Assembly (NCBI GenBank): GCA_910591455.2
Contig: OU342816.1
Span: 4,730,476-4,794,475 of the forward strand
Origin: Pholis gunnellus
Taxonomy: Eukaryota > Chordata > Actinopteri > Perciformes > Pholidae
Length of the DNA stretch: 64,000 bases
Reading direction: 5' to 3'
Shown here: positions 24,501 to 36,477 of the stretch, in pieces
How positions within the stretch are numbered: the stretch's first letter is position 1
How the letters are laid out: each line of letters begins with the position of its first letter
Notes under the pieces: model-generated
Databases searched by the model: none
Seen by the model: the letters and a program-made list of their open reading frames with translations, nothing else
Told to the model about the DNA's origin: nothing
Translations under genes and position numbers: made by a program

Positions 24501-27267
24501 TTTCATGTTGATTTGCTGGACTTGTTGTTTTCTTTGGGGTCAGTCAGATAGCAGTTCAACACGGTGCTTGTTTTGTTGCTGCATGTATTATAAAACCAAA
24601 GAGAGTTGTATTTCTTCTTCTTATTTGAAGATGGCCGCCATCCGCTGGACTGATAACATTGTAAACAATACGTGTTCATTTAACGAGTTGGCCAAATGCC
24701 ATCTGTTGTCTGGTAATGTTAAACCTGCTGTGCTAGCTGGTGTCTGTAACTATAAATACAGTTTATCTTCTAGCTCTGTTAGCAGCTAGCGAGGTATCCT
24801 CATTTGTGACCATCTTGTATTCTGAGTGGGATTGCAAGCGAGGCGACTATCGAGGTATCAGTTGTTGAAATCTCCCAATTAAACTCAAACCTTATATAAA
24901 TCACCTTAGTTGTTAGTTTAGAGAAATGTTGGGGTACTGCATACGGTGGCAGCGTCACTAAAACTACATGTTTTGGATGATATATTGTCCCAGAAATAAT
25001 TGCAATAGTCTATTATTTTCATTTTAAGACATTTATATAATGATTATATAATAATGCAACTACATGCTTTTCAAAGAGCTTTTAATTCTTAAGAAAATTT
25101 TGACATTTGAATTGGAGTTTGAAAAAGATATAAAAATATTCCCCCCGCAAAAAAGATATCGTACAATAAGTCAATAACGTAAAAATGATGGAGGTCATGG
25201 ATATATCGTACAATAAGTCGATAACGTAAAAATAATTAAGGTCATGGATATATCGTACAATAAGTCGATAACGTAAAAATAATGGAGGTCATGGACATAC
25301 AGTATATCGTACAACCACTTTGAGTCTCACATTATATTTCACACCATCTCATTCAAACAGGAAGTATTATGGGATATTGGTCGTTAGACTCCTCTGGGAG
25401 CCCAAAGGCAAACTGCGCAATGGGGAAAAATATTAACTATAAAAGTGTAGATAATTAACTATACATCTTTTCCCCGCTGACATAATGTGAACACACACAC
25501 TTTGTTTTGGTTTGTAGGCAGCCGCCTCACTGCGTGCCAGAGACGTACACCAACGCCACATCTTGGTACAAGGTGTTCACCACAGTCCGCGACTCGGACA
25601 CCAAGTACAGTCAGGACTACAACCCCTTCTGGTGTTACAAAGGAGCCATCGGCAAGTTGTACCACTCACTCAACCCAAAGCTTACGGTCATCGTCCCCGA
25701 TGTGAGTCTCCACCTCAGCAAACATTATTCAGACTTACAGTTTTTAACGAAAGAGTTCCTGGTTTACGTGTCGATTGTTGTTTCCGAGCTGATCGCCCAC
25801 AACCGTACAATCCGTCTAATACTTCCGATTTACAGAACATTTAAATGACAATAACAAAGTAGAAGGATAACATTTAGAATTTGACAGTTTACTTGCTGTC
25901 AATTCTATTTTTAACATTTGCTTCAACGTAATTACTACTTGAGCTGAACAGATACGATGCCAGATTATTAAAGTGTATGCTGTTGTATTTAACACCCTCA
26001 CGTACATTTTCCTTCCGAGAATGTTTTTAAAGTCGTTGCATGCGGCACAAAACCGGAAAATCCCCCAAATAACTGACTGATTGTGTAATGGGATTACTCA
26101 CTCACCCCCCTTTTTAAAAGTCTTCATCAGCTGTCATTAAGTTGTTTTTAACAGTCTCCTAGTGATGTAATTAAGTTGGACCCTAACCTGCAGTCGCTGT
26201 GAAATCTTGTCTTCTCGACTCTCCCTCTCCAGGATGACCGTTCCCTCATCAACCTGCACCTGATGCACACGAGCTACTTCCTGTTCGTCATGGTCATCAC
26301 GATGTTCTGCTACGCGGTCATCAAGGGGCGGCCCGGCAAAGTGCGGCAAAGCAACCCCGACATGTGTCCCGAGAAGGTACAGCAGACACCAGCAGTGCTA
26401 TATGACGAGAACAGGTAGCTTCAGCAACGCATTCAATGACCAGTGATCGGTTTAAAAGACATGATCCAATCACTCTGTTTCTCTGATAACTGTCCACAAT
26501 ACAGGCACGTCTGTGTGGAATTGTTGTTGATTGAATTTGTAATGTCACTGCCTCTGTCCATATTACTATTATTGTGTTGCTCTGTTTGTGTTGTTTCTCT
26601 GAACGAATGATTTACTGCATTAATTAACCCTCTGAACCCCAGAACACACCGGCGGGATGGAAAAGCATGTTTTCTTTAAACAATCCCCAAAACTGCACCG
26701 TTTATCACAGCCAGAAGCTGTAAAAACCGTCATTATTGCCAGATTTTCATCTTTCCGACGGTCCTCGAACACATCGTGTGTGACGAGTGCTCCCATTAAA
26801 ATTGGGATATTTCATCAGAAACATTTTATTCTATATCTTTCCCCAAATGAACCGTTTGCTTTAAACAGATTGTGTAAAAAACATTAAATTGTGAGCTCCT
26901 CAGCCCAACTATGAAGCCCTGATTGATTAGACTGAGACCAACAGTCACGTGACAACAATTTGGTGAAACTTCGACTGAACTGCAGGCTGCTGAACATAAA
27001 TGGTTCAATCTGTATGCACACGAAGCCTCTATTTTTCTTTCCAACATTGGTAATCGCTCTACTTCTAGTCCTGATTGTTCTGGTTCCATTGGAGGAGCAG
27101 GACTTTTCTATTACAGTGAAAATCACGGCCACACAGAGGAGAATGTGACCGGAGCCGACTCTGCTCGGGGTTCCGAGGGTTAAGTCAATTTATTCCCCCG
27201 TCGTGAGTTTGTAAGCGGCACTAAAACCCACTTTCTTGTGTTGCAGGTGGCGCTGTCAGAGGGTTAA
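17141..27267 (+). CDS. tmem248: Transmembrane protein 248, complete, seven coding exons
   Basis: A conserved vertebrate membrane protein of poorly known function. Coding exons: 17141-17143 (ATG only), 18931-19089, 19922-20210, 24011-24161, 25518-25701, 26233-26376, 27247-27267. They join in phase to 316 residues; the human protein has about 314. A short cytosolic N-terminus leads to a membrane segment around 20-41 (PPLVLFMISVSAVAIAFL). A large presumed lumenal domain follows, with conserved cysteines (C69, C173, C179, C187, C206) and six N-glycosylation sequons (N73, N81, N113, N134, N159, N213). A second membrane segment spans about 273-292 (MHTSYFLFVMVITMFCYAVI), then a short basic tail ending EKVALSEG. 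The start is fixed by the ATG that precedes a perfect donor (ATG|GTGAGA) and restores MVYLLNPIENL, like human MFSINPLENL. Divergent from lig3. Confidence 0.96.
17776..17833. repeat. TA microsatellite
   Basis: Pure TA run in tmem248 intron 1, preceded by 'caagatgtttattgtcac', a phrase typical of a retroposon tail. Confidence 0.95.
19430..19700 (+). mobile_element. 3' end of a non-LTR retroposon
   Basis: In tmem248 intron 2. It carries text such as 'cagcttcttccctctggc' and ends 'acaatgacaataaaataa', the style of a fish LINE 3' tail; one frame resembles the known NSFFPLA-RLLN ending. The segment 19,471-19,507 recurs in inverted orientation at about 49,727-49,765, practically base for base. The family was not resolved. 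Confidence 0.6.
21459..21508. repeat. GT microsatellite, 25 units
   Basis: Pure GT run in tmem248 intron 3. Confidence 0.97.
21906..22006. other. Cluster of three consecutive hairpins
   Basis: In tmem248 intron 3. Ten-base arms CCGGCTCCTC (21,906-21,915) and GAGGAGCCGG (21,935-21,944) are a perfect inverted repeat. Next, GGGGG/CCCCC flank a 6-nt loop (21,960-21,975). Then TTTGGGTG/CGCCCAAA (21,987-22,006) form a stem with one G-U pair and a 4-nt loop. It could be a foldback transposon remnant or a structured RNA; nothing here decides. Confidence 0.5.
22010..24010 (+). other. tmem248: Rest of tmem248 intron 3, no recognised element
   Basis: A 76-codon frame at 22,546-22,776 and other short frames have no recognised product. 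No clear transposon was identified. Confidence 0.4.
25156..25315. repeat. 47-bp tandem repeat, just over three copies
   Basis: Units start at 25,156, 25,203 and 25,250, with a partial fourth at about 25,304. Each contains 'atatcgtacaataagtc', 'ataacgtaaaaat' and 'ggtcatgg'. Units differ by a few bases. Lies in tmem248 intron 4. Confidence 0.9.
26624..27183. mobile_element. piggyBac-type MITE with TTAA ends
   Basis: In tmem248 intron 6, about 60 bp before the last exon. The left end TTAACCCTCTGAACCCC and right end GGGGTTCCGAGGGTTAA are inverted repeats with one mismatch. TTAA target sites at both borders and tips beginning CCC are the piggyBac hallmark. The 560-bp interior has no transposase frame, so it is non-autonomous. 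Related pieces lie at 12,577-12,794 and 8,131-8,250. Confidence 0.8.
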
Positions 27268-27325
27268 AAAGGCATCGGAGAGTTACAGAACGTATCTGTA
27301 ACACGGACAAACGCAAAGAAATCTA

Positions 27326-27331
27326 AATAAA
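27326..27331 (+). terminator. tmem248: Proximal candidate poly(A) signal of tmem248
   Basis: AATAAA about 60 nt past the stop codon. Use is not shown. Another AATAAA lies at about 27,999. Confidence 0.35.
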
Positions 27332-30195
27332 CATACCAGTTGCCTAGTGAACCCTGGAAATACAATAAGGGACACAAAAGCTCTGTGAATGCATTACTCT
27401 TGCAATGTTGGGTTTTTCCAACCAAAGATATACAAGTGCCTGTATCTGTCGTGTACATATTTGTAGGAACTCTGATATTCTGTGCAAAACATTGTTCTTT
27501 TCTTTATTATCATTATTTTTTGCCTGAGTCCCCGTCGTGCCATGTTCAGAACATGCAGTACTTTAAAAGAAGAAACCGCAGCAGGCCGGACCCGAGGCCC
27601 ACGCAGCCGCGTTTCTAGCGTCGCTCGCTCTCGTTCACCGAGCGCGGTAGAAAGAAACGCAGGTTACGTGAACGTTGGCGTGCGCCACAGATCTCAGTTG
27701 TGTTTTTCGCTGTAGATGTTTGGATATCTCAAAATGTACTTTCACCCCCCCATACGGTGAGAAAACGCAATGTTTAGTCACTTAAACTCACCGATGATGT
27801 AATCTTCACATGCACTTGTCGCTGCAGCTTCAACAGGAGAGAGAATTAATTTAGCACTTTTCTCTGCATCCGTGTCGTCAAAAGTCTGATCAGAATTTAG
27901 ACATAGCGCTAAAAAAAAAAGTCTGTTCAAAAGTTTATTTAATTGACCTTTCAATTATATTTGATTCGCAATTATGTTTCCTGTGTGTCTGCAATGTCAA
28001 TAAACAGTCAAATATTTAATGATTATTATATGAAGAGCCGGTAAAGTTAATGAGTCCCATCGTCAGTTTGTTCCGTTATCAGTAACTAAGCTGTGGAGCT
28101 TCCTGTGGTCTCTGTTTGTTTTGTTTCTTTCTTTTTGAAAAGCTGTCACTTTAAAATATGATTTTCTGCCTTTTTGTTTTTCCTGACTGTGGCTTCATCG
28201 CTCACCTGCCGCTCGTGTTTTGTTTTTTGCTGCCTGTCACGACTTAGCGTTCCTCGCCCGGATGAAGCGTTCTCTTGCCTTACAGTCGGTGGACGTGCTC
28301 GCGTGGAGGTCGTCTTCTCTCACCATGAACTCCCCCGGTCACGTCCTCCATCCTCCTCTTTTAGTTTGTTCCACGACGACGCGCCTGTGCTTTGAAATGA
28401 AAGCTTGTGATCGTTGTCCCGTTAATGTAAAATCATCATGTTCAAGTGTGCTGCATTGTTTTGTGTCATTTGCTTTTGGGATTTTTGTTTTTCTGTATTA
28501 GTATATAATTATTTGTATAACCATGATAATATATTTATGATTAAATCATTACATTTTTTTTATTATTTTGTAGTACAGCATAAACATGTAAAAACTCACT
28601 TGGTGTGCGAGTGAGTTTGAGAAATGTTTGGATGAATGAAAGGCGGCTTTAGACTGTCCGGTATTCAAAAAGGTTTATAGTGACTTGACCGGCCACAGAC
28701 ACAAAACAAGCGCACCTTTCCCCCCCGACACGGTGCAGTTACACATGGAACAGTTGTGACTCTGAACTGTAGCTTTAAGAACGAGATTCTCGTCCTCCGT
28801 CATATTCCGAGAGCACGGCTGACTGACAATCATTTATTCTAAATATTCAACGCGTATTAGATTTATGAAGTAAAAAAAGGAAACAAAAGAGCTCTGAGTC
28901 AACAACCACGTCACACAAATATGAAATCTGTTCTCTAATTAATACCATCTTTGCTGAGACGACTTGGTGTGAAATCCAAACCTTCCGACCGTCTTAAAGG
29001 AAAAGTAGAGAATAAATAACTGTCTAACTCCGCCTTTAATATTTCTTATCTACCACTTTTCTTCCCCCCCCCAATAGCAATTCCTGATTTCCACTGACCT
29101 TTGTGTTATTGTTTGGTTCCATGATTGACGTACCTGTTGAATGTACTTTTTTATAAGCAGCATAATCTGAGATGCAGGAATTCCAAGTGATTTCACTTTT
29201 TTCCAGTTTTGAAACGGCTTTACTTGAATCGTGTTTCTGTTTGAGTGGTTTTCAGAGATTTGATCCGTTTGTGGCCAGAAAGGAAACTCTCGTCGCGTTA
29301 TTGTATCAGACACGTTTGTTTGATTTGTGTTCATGAGTGAGTGGAAGGCGTTGGGTTGTGATCCCTTTTCTTGTCTTTTGGTTCTGTATTGAATGACGAC
29401 AAGTCTTCCTGGTTTAGATGTGTATCATATGTGAGCATGTTTCTGCTGTCAACACCATCTTCTCTGCTCTCACGGCGGGCTTTTCTTTTGGGGGGGTCTG
29501 GCACCTGTTATTGGGCGGCTGGTGTGTTGGATGGGAGGTGTGCGGGGTGTGTGTGGGGTTTGGCAGTCTGTATGTGAGTGATGGGAAGTTTAAGATGTGA
29601 ATGAGGAATGACGTTTTATTGCCAGTTACAACCTTCGTTTCCCCGCTTCGTGCAGCCCTCCCTGTGCGAGTCCCTGTTTACGTCTTTGGTTAGAAGTGCA
29701 TCTCTATCATTGCAAAAAAAAAAAAAAAGAAGGCCTTAACATTGTACAGTTTCATTTAAGTTCACGTATCACATATTGTAAACCGCACCAGCTTGACGGG
29801 AATAAATCCAAAAACACGACGCTTCATCACACGTGAGCTGCAGGAGGTCTCACATTACGGCGCTTGTACATTTAGAGGTAATGGATTTATAAAAACAATA
29901 AATAAGGAGCCGATGCTAGCTACCAGTAAGGACTGGAGTACAAGCAGAGGGAGCCATCCTCTCCTAGAGTCTCTGATGTGCTGCTGCCACTTCACCCCGT
30001 TATCCTTTCTGTCACGTTCGCAGCGCTTACAGGCGAGTATTAAGCCGACTCTGTGCCTTCTGCACTATGGAGCTGCATCCTCCTCCCTGTACATACAGTA
30101 GAGTAGACAGGACCGTAGGTTTAGTGTGGCTAGGACGTCATTCAACCCCCCCCCCCCTCCCTCCAGTGGAACTGCTGTAAATGAATTCAAGTTTA

Positions 30196-30201
30196 AATAA
30201 A
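30196..30201 (+). terminator. tmem248: Distal candidate poly(A) signal of tmem248
   Basis: AATAAA followed within 30 nt by T/GT-rich text. If used, the 3' untranslated region would be about 2.9 kb. The stretch 27,268-30,195 has no other gene that I recognise. Confidence 0.4.
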
Positions 30202-31429
30202 CCGTCTCTAAAAGTTCACTTTGTCCGTGACTCTCCTTTTGTCTCCGCCACCCGGCGCTGTTTTTTCGACGGAGACTAACGATCTGCCAGTGAATGCATT
30301 GAACTAATTTGCTGGTGCTGGAAGTAAAATGTCACGGAAATATTAAAAACGCTGGAAGTCCACGACTCAAGCCGTCTCTGCAGGAGTTACAGAATAAAAA
30401 AAGGTGATATACTTTGTTTGTTATTGGCAACAAAACCTGGCAACCAGCAACCACTTTCTACCAAAGATGTCTCAGGAACAGCTCACAAATACATATTCTC
30501 CTTTTTACAAAACATATGTTCCTTATGTTAAGCAAACTTTACTCAAATGACATCTGAGCGATATAAGTTGCTGAATTTAAAAACTGAAGCATCTTCTTAC
30601 AGATTACAAAAACATCTAGGACCAGTTTGCAGGTTGTGGTGAGAAGAACTGATTAAAGTTTCCTCTCACTCGAAACTATTTGTCAGTGAGATTCAAAGGG
30701 CGGACGGCAGCAGGGCAGAATCACCAAGCAGGCCTCGATGAGCAAAGGTCAAAGTAGCCCAAGAGATCCAAACGCAACCGCTCTGGAAGCTCCTCAACGG
30801 GTCGGAAACCGGATGGAGGAGAATATTGGAGCAGAACCGGAGCTGCTGCTCTGAAAGCATCACCGCAATGGTTTCGAATAGTGTTGGAAAATAATACTTT
30901 TCCATTAAAAGAAACTATGTAGAACATTGTAATCACAGCACCCGGCTGAAATAACCCCACAGACGCTCGTGGTCCCACCAGCAGGTCCAAGGTTTCACAT
31001 ATCCAGTCAAAAACCTCAACATCTGTCAGTTCAGATATCCACGCTGTCCAGACGACGAATAATAAAGACTTTGGTCATTTCCTGAGTTTTTTAATCTCGC
31101 GCCACCATGAGGTTCACAAACTTTTGAGTAAAGTGCCTCAACAACTATTGAGTGAATTGTCATTTGATACTCGTGTCCCCATCAGGAAACATTGTAAGTA
31201 ACTTTGATCGGGTCAAAATTTTAATTTGTCCAATATTTTGGTTTATAACCAAAGTCACAAACCTGTAAAATGAACGACGTTCCCATCAGCATCAGCTGTA
31301 CTCATGGACGGATTCCTGAACTGGTCTAATGGCCCCGGGGCCCAAAAAGGTGAGGCGGCCACTCGGCCAGAGCCTCGGAACCTCTGTTTGAAGTTACTGC
31401 TAATATTTCTTGTTTAGAAGTCGTGAAGA

Positions 31430-31620
31430 GATTTAAAACTACAAAAACCAAGATGCAAAATATCTTCAAAAGACGCAAAATAACCAAGAAAAGATGTAAA
31501 ATGAGCTAAACAAGATACAAAACGACCACAAAGAGACAAAATTACGACAAAAAGATGTGCCTTTGAATCTGTGGCCCTGGTTCTTATGCAGCAGAGATAG
31601 GGGCCCTTTACGTCTGTCTA
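31430..31620. repeat. Degenerate copy of the 21-bp minisatellite repeat
   Basis: Eroded 'caaaa(a/g)atgcaaaat' type units lead into 'ctgtggccctggttcttatg' and 'ggggccctttac'. The same order of minisatellite then flank occurs at 34,141-34,425, so the two are copies of one larger repeat. Confidence 0.65.
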
Positions 31621-32457
31621 TGGCTGTACTTGGTGCTTAATATGAGCATGCTAACCCGCTAAACTAAAGTGTATTATTGTATTGTATTTATATTTATCTT
31701 TTGGACAGCTACCGGCTTCTATTCATGTCATGCTGCCATCAGAAAACCTGCTACTCACCACCGGTCTGCTGCTGCTTTAAGCTCTGGGAAGGCTGTGCTG
31801 CTCTGCACGTGTCGCTCCTCCTCCTCTGAACTTTCATCCAGGAGCTGGCAGAGACAACAAACATCGCTGACGTACAGCGGACCAGAACACTTTGTTTGAT
31901 TAACTCCCGACATATCTGTGAGCCATCTGCAGGAACAAAGACAACACCATCAAATCGTGGCACAATCTTTTGACTTGTTTTGTTCATGACCGACTGTAAA
32001 CATCGTATGTGTGAAGTGTAATTAAGACACCTGACTACAAATCAACCCCATAGCAGTGCAGACAAGGCGGTGTGTTTGTGTACAGAGAGGGAGGAAAGTA
32101 GACAGGGAGGAGAGGACATTAGGACGCTGTCATCTGTTAGCTTCTAATACTGGACCAAGAGTGGTTGGTGAAAGCCAACGGTTGTCGTTAAATCTCCATG
32201 TGGCTCAGAAATGTGTTGTGAAAGCCAGCAGGCATGGAGTGATTAATATTCAAAACCACATCCTGATGGAAATTCTCATAAATCCCACAAAGATAAGACG
32301 GAAAGCCTTTAAGCCAGAGACTCTAATGTGTCATCACAGTTCCTTCACTGAGAACCAGTAACAGTCGGGGGCGTCGTACAGATAAGACAGTACAGATAAG
32401 TGAGAAAGTACAATAGTTATGTTGTATGGGCATGGATGGATTACTGACAACATTTAT

Positions 32458-32620
32458 TGTTGGGAAGTCACAAAGAGACAAAAACAACAAACTGATGCAA
32501 AACGAGACGCAAACCGACAACAAAGAGACACAAATGGAGACAGAAAACAAACACAAAGTTACACAAAAGGACTTAAAAGTGATGCAAAACTACCTATAGG
32601 ACACAGAAAACTACTAGAAA
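32458..32620. repeat. Second degenerate 21-bp minisatellite copy
   Basis: Contains 'cacaaagagacaaaaacaac', 'acaacaaagagacacaaa' and 'gatgcaaaac' units, similar to 34,141-34,350 but more diverged. Confidence 0.6.
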
Positions 32621-33084
32621 GAGGTCGGCCCTGTCTCTCCCAATGCATCCCTCTCTTTAAAAGCACACATATGAGCCGAAGGAGGCGGCTCAGTTTGGAC
32701 ACCAAACCCTCCCCCACTGTTTTCTCTCATCAACACTGTAAAGAAAAGGGCTGAACAGGCGGCTTGGATAATGAAACACCAAACAACCGAGGAAGTAAAG
32801 ACGATCCACACACACACGACTCTCCACTGACTCCGTGTCATTTACACATTGGCATGAAAACATTGAACAAAAGCGAGACGAGCAACAGGCAGACGAGACG
32901 AAGCCGGTGGCACAGCAGGCCTTTTTCCCAGCAGAGCGACGGGGGAAGCACGAGTGTAATCAATAACACTTACTGCTGGCGTCATGGAAGTCACCGAATG
33001 GAACAAGATGAAGGAAATGAGTCACACCTGCAACCTGTTGCTCTCAGTGAAGAGGGAGACACTGCAGGTGAACAGGGTCAAATA

Positions 33085-33260
33085 AATGAAACGTGTTCAT
33101 TACTGACATTAAGACAATTCTTTTTGCTATTACAAGTTTTCAGAAATGTGTATGTTTAAATATGCAAATGAGGCATCGTCTAATGGTAACTTTTGGTAAA
33201 TTTAAGAGAAATCTCCGGATGCAAATGAACAAAGTGATAAAATAAATCTTCCCACTCGTC
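33085..33260. repeat. Dispersed repeat with a relative at 53,840-53,990
   Basis: Shares 'cattaagacaatt' and then 'tatgtttgaatatgcaaat'-like text, 'tctaatggtaac' and 'gagaaatct' with 53,840-53,990 in the same orientation and order. Class unknown. Confidence 0.6.
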
Positions 33261-33928
33261 TGAGAGAAGACGTGGAATGTTCTGGAAGTGAAACAGAACA
33301 AAATCTCAAATTTGACCAGTGCATGAAAGTGTTTCTGTCTGTAGTGTAGGTTGTGGAAAAAACATTTAAAAAACATTTTTAATCGAACCACTGCCAACTG
33401 TAATCTCAATATTTAACATGTCGTTAAACGAATACCGCTCGAACAGCGTCAATCAAAAATGAAAATGATGTCGGGACAAATTCATGGCTGAGTTGTATTT
33501 CTTTAGATGTTACCAGTGTACATAGTTAAGAGGCTGTATACTGTATAAATACACAGTATTCAATACATAATACTACTGTACTGTACATTTGATCTACTCT
33601 CAACTTTCTATCCTAAGTCTTTTGTGTGTGAAAATGTGTTAATCTCTTCCTCGGTAACCAGGAAACCCACTCGTATTCAGTATGAACGTAGAGGCATGCG
33701 AGTCCAACAGAAGGCCTGTGAGCCACGAGGAGCAGGAAGCTAATGAAGAGCAGGTGTGCCAGCTGATCGCTCAATTAGTCTCATGTTGTCGGGGGCCGCT
33801 GTCCTCCACACTCAAATATTTAGTTCATTTCTTTTATTCCAGGATCACGGGGAGCATGAGCTCGTTGTCCCCCCCTCCCCGATAACAGAAATGAGTTTAT
33901 TTGCTGAAGCAGAATCTTTGGGTTGTGA

Positions 33929-33942
33929 CCACCAGAGGGCAG
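33929..33942 (+). promoter_or_regulatory. CTCF-consensus match in the intergenic region
   Basis: CCACCAGAGGGCAG fits CCASYAGRKGGCRS at every position and equals the commonest vertebrate form of the core. Sequence evidence only. Confidence 0.5.
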
Positions 33943-34140
33943 AGTCAGCAGACATATGAGAGCCATGCTTACTGTGGCTCGAGGTCTTCAGCTTCCTCTT
34001 TTAAATGCTAATCAATGTCCTGATTAGAATAATCTACATGTAAATATTCAATCCATATCATATTTCCACTTGTTCAAAACTGCCCCGTCTTTATTTTAGT
34101 TTATTTCTTATTTTTTATTTGTATTATCTAATTATTTATT

Positions 34141-34440
34141 AAAAAGGACCACAAAGAGACACAAAACAGCCACAAAGAGACACAAAACAACCACAAAGAG
34201 ATGCAAAACAACTACAAAGAGACACAAAACAGCCACAAAGAGACACAAAACAACCACAAAGAGATGCAAAACAACTACAAAGAGACACAAAACAACCACA
34301 AAGAGACACAAAACAACCACAAAGAGATGCAAAACGACTACAAAGGCACAAAAGAACCAAACCTGTGACTCTGTGGCTCTTGTTCTTGTTCTTGTGTAGG
34401 AGGGGTGGGGCCCCTTTACATGTTCGTGCACAGGAGGCCC
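34141..34440. repeat. 21-bp minisatellite with conserved flank
   Basis: About ten units of 'ccacaaagagacacaaaaca' plus one base, with variants carrying 'gatgcaaaac', from about 34,147 to 34,350. Then 'ctgtggctcttgttcttg' and 'gggg(c)cccttta' follow. Because 21 is a multiple of three, both strands stay open; the minus-strand LFVVVLC-type frame is an artefact. Confidence 0.9.
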
Positions 34441-36454
34441 GTTCTCTCATAATCCGTCCATGTGTCGGTCGACCATCACATCCGTCTCCAACAACGACCC
34501 TTTTGAATCACACATATGAGCAAAGAAGGCCGATCCAAAACACAACCAGACCTCAAGTCAAAATTGATCTGGTTGACTGTCTGGGACTCGGGGAGAATTA
34601 CTATAATAATAATATAATAGTATAAATATAAAGAGAAGAAACCCAAAACTAAAGCTTTGAGGCCTTGATTTGGGTTCAGCACTCTGCCCCCTCTTGGCCA
34701 TAACACCCATGGGTGCAGCTGGTTCCTGCCTACTTGTCTGATGACACGAGCGGCCTTTTCTGTCATTAGGGCAGTCCTACCTCCTAAAGTCCTAAAGAGT
34801 TCATTTTGTGTTCCACAACTGTGCAGAGCCAACATCTGCGGGGCGTGAGTCAGGGCCGTTATGAACATGCGTACTGGTAAAGGTCACTCGGGCCCTCGGC
34901 TCGCTCGTTTAAACTGAATCCCTGAGTGATGGGCGGGGCCGAGCCTCCGAGGAGCGCTCGTTAGGAAGATCATTAATCAGGTTCCTCCAGACGCATGCAA
35001 CTTCACAGAGATTGTTGATCTTTTCTTTTTTATTATTTATGCTCCTGCTGTGAAAAACAACAGTGTAAACAAAGACCGCTTTAGGACTCATTGTGTACAA
35101 AGCTGCTTGTTGTTAGTGTTAATAGACGGCTAACTGTTATTGAGCAGAGGGAAGGCAGCCGCCGAGGAGACTGTCAGAGACACCAGAGTGCCTGGGCCGG
35201 GTGCATTATGGACCGATTATATTGGAAATGAAGCTCACAATGAAAATTAATGGGCCTGCAGAACAGGGAAGTCTGCTTGGGTTATTGTTCATATTAATTA
35301 TTCACTGAATGTGACCAAAGTCATTTCACAGGGAGACATTTTTATTGTTTTTGTCCTACAAACATTTCCTGTCTCAATAAATGAAACCACAATATAATTA
35401 AAATGTATTAAAACTTTTTCGCCATCATTTTTAAATATGCTGAAATTAAAAAATTAAAAAACAGCAGGCGTAAATGCTTCTCCTGATGCCGTGAGCACAA
35501 ACCCAATAATCTGATGGGATGCACTTTGCCACATTAACAAAATAAGAACCTCTTCTGCTGCAGAACAAGCGCAGTGACCTTAGGCCGGCTACATGGGGAT
35601 TTCTGTTGGAGCACAAGTGGATTTTATTCCCCATTTGGTAATTCCATAGTTCACCGTGTCATTGCTCAAAAGGAACACTTGAGGGGAGAGTGAGGCCTGA
35701 TCCAGATGTCCACACTCAGACGAGGGCTGTCCCGCTGTCAAATCGTCAAGTGCATTTGGGGGATTTCTTGCCTTAAGTCCTCATTTCTGCAGGGAATATC
35801 CCACAATTCATAGCGTAGAGACGCTAAACAGGGGAGAAGCAGTAATCAAGGGCCTACACATGGGTGTTCAGCCTAACTTTATGAAGAAACACTATGAACA
35901 GGGATTTAAGATGGTGCATAAACACATGGAAAGCTACATTACACACCCAGTTTATTTATCAACCATGTCTTTGTATTTTTACTTAATGATACATGAAGAA
36001 GATCACTCTGTCCTTGGGACACGGGATGTCTTCTTCTCTGTAACAAGAAAGGTTCAACCAAATGACATTATTTAGCGTTGGCGGGAGAGGAACATGTGTG
36101 TTTTGTTAATCCAGTAAAGCTGCAATTCCAACAATTCCGTCCAGATTCTCAGTCGTCCGTAAACAGTAATCCTGTCACGTCCAGTTTGTTAAATCTTACA
36201 GTTTTGTCAATAACGTAATCATCTTGTGACTATGAATGCATAACTGAATGCAACTTCGTGAACGAAACGTTCTGTATACAAAACGCCTCATTATTTCTAA
36301 CAAATTTTATTTTTTCCGGTTATAACAGCTACAGTTCCAATGAGGTGATGACATGCCATCAGTATCCAAAATGAAATAGTTTGGTGCGCATCATTACCCA
36401 CAGAACAAAAACATGGTCACCAGGCCGTTTGTGTTTCCAGAAACATAAACATCA

Positions 36455-36477
36455 GGGGGGGGGGGGGGGGGGGGGGG
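36455..36477. repeat. Homopolymer of 23 G
   Basis: Pure G run on the plus strand. Length may be unreliable in an assembly. Confidence 0.95.

Noticed and set aside
34141..34350. Regular direct repeats that might suggest a CRISPR array
   Set aside because: Units are contiguous with no unique spacers, and the genome is vertebrate.
34132..34450. Minus-strand frames with a repeating LFVVVLC or CFVSLCG heptad, resembling a membrane protein
   Set aside because: The 21-bp minisatellite is a multiple of three and keeps frames open; no start context, no family.
35860..36075. 71-codon intergenic frame with a regular-looking composition
   Set aside because: Length is expected by chance and nothing supports expression.
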